Shown here: positions 60,225 through 64,000 of the stretch, one piece after another
Numbering within the stretch: position 1 is the first letter of the stretch
Layout of the letters: every line of letters starts with the position of its first letter
DNA from: Litoditis marina
Taxonomy: Eukaryota; Nematoda; Chromadorea; Rhabditida; Rhabditidae
DNA length: 64,000 nt
NCBI GenBank assembly: GCA_964036275.1
Contig: OZ038433.1
Location: forward strand, 26,333,485-26,397,484
Reading direction: 5' to 3'
Translations under genes and position numbers: made by a program
The notes under the pieces: model-generated
Told to the model about the DNA's origin: nothing
Databases searched by the model: none
Seen by the model: only the letters and a program-made list of their open reading frames with translations

Positions 60225-61994
60225 GGACCCCTTACCTAATTAACTGTTTGTAATTAAGTTTCACCCTATTCATAAGTTGCCATGTTTATACTTTAGCTTC
60301 ATACAAGTTTTATTAAGTGCTTCTAGTTCGATCTCAGTGTGAATGTTTTCTCGGGTTTCGCCTCATCTCATTAATATTGATTTTTACCATTTTTTCTATC
60401 AGATTAATTTTAAATGGAAGATTTTTGTTAATAAAATTTTATCGTCTGTGACCTGTTTGACAATTGCATCGAGTGAAAAGAGAAATCTTTGTTTTTATTT
60501 CAAAGCTCTTAAGGACCGGCTGTATTAAAACTCGGAAACTGTTAACCGAACTGAGTATAACCAGAAACCATTTTTCTGAACCGGGTTTCACCTCGCCTTT
60601 CAGATTGAAAACGAACGAGGTCAAACTACAAACACAGAGAACTAGGCCATGAAACACCGTAAACGCGAGCTCCTCTGAAAAACCGCTTTCGAAAAAGCGT
60701 TCGAAAAAGCGAGCTCCTCTGAAAAACCGCTGCAACTTCAAATACCGGACTCGCCAATTTTGCAACTTAAAATACCGGGGTCAGCCAGATGTCGCCTGTA
60801 CTGTTTGAAATTCATAAGGAGATGCAGGCTAATTCGACACCAGTATTTACGCCTGCATCTTCACAGTCTATAAATTACTCATCAAATTAGGCTTGAATGG
60901 AAGCCAACTGACTTTGTTTCAGGGAACGCTTGTTTAGATAATGGAGCGAAGAAGAGATAAATGATATCGGCAACAGGTTTCATCCCAGTCTCCCACTGAC
61001 CCCCGCCCTTTCACTCTCTCTTATCCAATACTTTCTATTTCCTCACTTCCAATCTTACTTTTCCTAGACTCTCAAACTGTTGTAGGTAATAATCTACTTA
61101 TTTTCACCGATGCGTGAACTCATTAATCCTTCAAACACTTTATGCCCCATCTCTGATAAAAACATGAACTTCCCTGAAACAACTCAGATCTTTGGTGGAA
61201 ATGAGGATATAGAGCCAACATAGGTTTGAACGTTTTCAGTAGTTTTCACACGCCAGAAACTGTTATAGCGACCAATTTATACTGTACGCGACTACTGTTG
61301 CGTGAAGATCATACTCGAACTTTGCACCAACGTGAAAACCTATAAGAGCGGTCATAACAAGTAATTCACAGGCAAGATAGGACTCGCATACTACTTCCTA
61401 TTCCTCTGATTTGCTGTGTCTGTAGTTCGATAAATTGATGATGTTATAGTCTGTTTCACGAAACAATAGCCCTCTACAGTAAGATAATAAAACTTACAAG
61501 TGAATTTATCATATTATCTTGTAGTTGTTGTACATAGTTTAAACTTTGTGATTTAGTTTTCCACTTTGGGTACTACAAGCATACAAAAGAGTGAAACTTA
61601 AATTCTGTTTGTTGATTCGATAAATGCGTTTGAATTTTGGAAAGATTACTGTAGAAAGTCATCGATTGGTGAAACGAACTATACTCATATTACTCCTTTT
61701 CTCAATGGGCGTAGTTCATGCATGTCCCTTTTAAACCATCTCATTCTTCCACATTTCTCCAATTGGATTGCCACCTCTAACAACGTGGAAAGTCACGTGT
61801 TAAATCGCGAACAAATCTATTTCATTCTATACTATACTTCACGCGACTTTCACGTGACGTGACGTTTCACTAGTATTTGGTTGTTGGAAAGTCTCGTGAT
61901 CTCCCGGGGGAGAGATGAGTCAGGTTTTGTTTTATATGTATATACATTGTCTTTCAACTGGTTGAGCATGACTACAAAGTACATTTTTCAGTAA
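60225..61994. other. Intergenic region between chitin synthase and the MAM gene
   Basis: Chitin synthase 3' UTR with AATAAA at 60430-60435. A direct repeat GCGAGCTCCTCTGAAAAACC occurs at about 60665 and 60711, followed by ACTTCAAATACCGG and ACTTAAAATACCGG. A dispersed repeat lies at 61745-61840. A 41-bp fragment at 61686-61726 nearly copies the signal-peptide region of the next gene (62009-62049). No separate gene was seen. Confidence 0.5.
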
Positions 61995-64000
61995 ATGTGG
62001 TCGAATTTCATATTACTCCTTTTCTCAATGGGCGCAGTTCATGCATGTCATCCTCAATTCGAAAAAGAACTACGATATCTCGATTTATACTTGGGAATCG
62101 AACCATCGAATGATGGAGAAATTCCTGTTAAAGGTGAGCATTGTGAAAGTACATAACATTTCTTTAAAATGATGTTTTTCAGTTTCTTGAGCAACTGGAA
62201 TGAAATTTTTCGCCAACTAAGCTGAATTTCAAAGTACAATATGTTGAAAAGCCAAATCGTACTCGGTAAGAAATTGTCCAAATTGCTGCAAAAACATCCA
62301 ATGTGTTTGTCATTTTACAAAAACAGCGTGAAGTTGGGCCTTCTGAGAGTCTTTTCTAAAATTTCTATCCAATACTGTATTTCATTTCCGATGCAACTGA
62401 ATTCGCTTCCTACATAACGGAGTCATCCGATCTGGACTGCTCGTTCGCGAGAAATTGTCTGTGGAAGAATTCCGATTCCGACGGCCTTCTAGACACCTCT
62501 GACTGGTGGTTCTTCGAGGTTCGCTTGTAGATAGTCATTGTCATACCGACTGAGACGTTGGCAGTGTGCTAATGACATTTTTTCATAGAAAACATAACTT
62601 TTTTGGGGGGATTCTGTTGCTCAGCACAAGGGTAAATAACCACTTTCGTTTTTTCATTTGCACGCAATGAGTTTCGCCGATACCAACCTCTAGCCGGGTT
62701 TAGTTCAGTTTCTCAACCTGACCACTAATTCACTTGAACTATTGGAAAGGTTTTCAGTGATATGTTTTTCAGAAAAACGACGACAAAGTGTTTCCTTATC
62801 AAATTCAACCGGGAACCCCGGAGATTCCAAAAGGTTTGTCTGGACCATACGCAAATCTCAGGCCCACTTCGATCTTGCAGCATCGCAATTCTTGTACATT
62901 CTCCAACCAAAACGCACCGGCAGCAAAAATCAATGAATTGATTGAAACTAAACGGCTCTGCCAGCCACCTTTCCAACTTTACTATCTTGAAATTCTTATT
63001 CGTAATACTCTACTTTTTATGTATTTAAAGAGTCAAGAGTGTATACTGATACTGTTGTCTATTTATTTTCCTTTGAATAGGAGATAAAAGAAATTACCTA
63101 AACATAGGATAATAGTTGGACATAGTTTGAGTTAAATTACAGTACCCCGATTCAGGAACGCCCCTTCTGGTGGCCGGCAACACGACTTCTACAGCGGAGA
63201 GTGCGGTGTTACTCAGTGCTCCAATCACTTGCCAGAAGAATCAGGGATCCATCTCATTCAAGTACGACAAACTATTTCCCAGATCCGTCAAATTTTTATG
63301 GAATTCTGTATGTGGATGGCTTTATTTTTAGAGACCATGCAGTGAACTAACGGTATATAACCCTCGTCTTTTTTTGTGTTTTGTAGGTAGAATTGGCACC
63401 GTGCTTGTCTTTTCAACTAGTTCCATCTAAGATACAAACAGCAGAAATGTTACAAAAGTTGCTAATGTTTTGTTTTCAGCTATTGGTTGTACAATCATGC
63501 GAAGATTGAAGTAATACTTGTGCGTTCAACGAATAGAAGAAAACATTTACAGGTGAGTCACAGAAAAAAGAAGAAGGGAAAGTATTTTTGTTTTGAAACG
63601 TGGATTGCGTCATTTCGTGAACATGAAGCATTGAAAAAAAATCGTAGTTCGCTCGTTGGGCATGAACTATTTTGAAGCGTGTCAACAGTTTGAAATATTG
63701 CCGCTTCCCTTTTCTCAGTAAGTCACTTGTTTTTTTTCTAGCGGAAGTGTGAACAACTATCATTTGCTGACCGTGAGCATTAGAGAATAACGTTCAGATG
63801 TTGTCTACTACTCATTGGGATCAAACTAAGTTGAACAAAGTTCAGCGAGTGTTTACTGTCATGTACTTGCAGGCCCTAACTCATCCCCGAATGAATTGTC
63901 ACTTCCTCCGTCCTGCCAATGACATATGTCATGTTGTCCTGCCACCGGTGGAGGAACCCTTTCGAATTGCTATTAGGGCATTCAACCTCAAGGTACCCGA
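61995..64000 (+). CDS. Secreted MAM-domain-like protein, 5' part
   Basis: The first exon 61995-62133 starts MWSNFILLLFSMGAVHACH, a clean signal peptide, right after an acceptor-like ATTTTTCAG (3 nt before the ATG). Further exons: one ending at 62518 (LDCSFARNCLWKNSDSDG, DWWFFE), 62773-62833, 63156-63261 (GTPLLVAGNTTSTAESAVLL, APITCQKNQGSISFK), 63480-63552 (YWLYNHAKIEVILV) and 63873-63992 (MNCHFLRPANDICHVVLPP). The spacing of cysteines, the W-rich strand and YWLYNHAKIEV fit a MAM domain, an extracellular adhesion module with four conserved cysteines. The acceptor of exon 2 is unresolved: no AG fits the frame between about 62370 and 62440. The gene runs off the window at a GT donor (63993). Function unknown; probably extracellular matrix or cell surface. 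Confidence 0.8.

Noticed and set aside
60464..60765. ORFs on both strands downstream of chitin synthase
   Set aside because: They overlap the 3' UTR and a short direct repeat, with no splice logic or domain.

Overview
This window is a gene-dense piece of a metazoan nuclear genome, most probably a nematode. The genes have many short exons with GT-AG introns. Exons are GC-richer than the introns, and acceptors are mostly TTTCAG or TTGCAG. In six of seven genes whose start is visible, a splice-acceptor-like AG lies 0-17 nt upstream of the ATG, which is the pattern expected for spliced-leader trans-splicing. The gene set (nematode-like chitin synthase, bestrophin, MAM-domain secreted protein) fits. 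The phylum is inferred, not proven.

All eight host genes are on the + strand. In order they are: the last exon of a GH47 class I alpha-mannosidase (356-494); a bestrophin chloride channel (1988-15924); ribosomal protein eL29 (18328-19391); THO complex subunit 7 (19763-24821); a winged-helix, Egalitarian-like protein of unknown function (26165-30959); the vesicle-tethering factor p115/USO1 (32199-45131, 22 exons, 848 aa); a complete chitin synthase (46915-60224, 32 exons, 1333 aa); and the 5' part of a secreted MAM-domain protein (61995 to beyond the window). Exon chains for eL29, THOC7, the winged-helix gene, p115 and chitin synthase were checked codon by codon, and the phases close. Bestrophin and the MAM gene each have unresolved junctions.

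The introns are loaded with mobile DNA. The largest case is one bestrophin intron (6430-14818). It holds a palindromic foldback element (7138-14465). That element has been invaded by a composite Ty3/gypsy LTR retroelement (7726-13283), and at its centre by a hAT-like MITE (13425-13771). The retroelement is unusual: LTR, gag-deleted pol, LTR, leader plus gag, and then host sequence with no third LTR. Elsewhere there are at least four short-element families with recognisable target duplications, several foldbacks, and a filled/empty site pair (40914-42654 versus 58300-58495).

No metabolic or defence cluster links these genes. They are housekeeping and cuticle or eggshell genes set side by side. 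The 372-bp eL29-THOC7 gap is the only spacing that suggests a polycistronic unit. No tRNA, rRNA or CRISPR array was seen.
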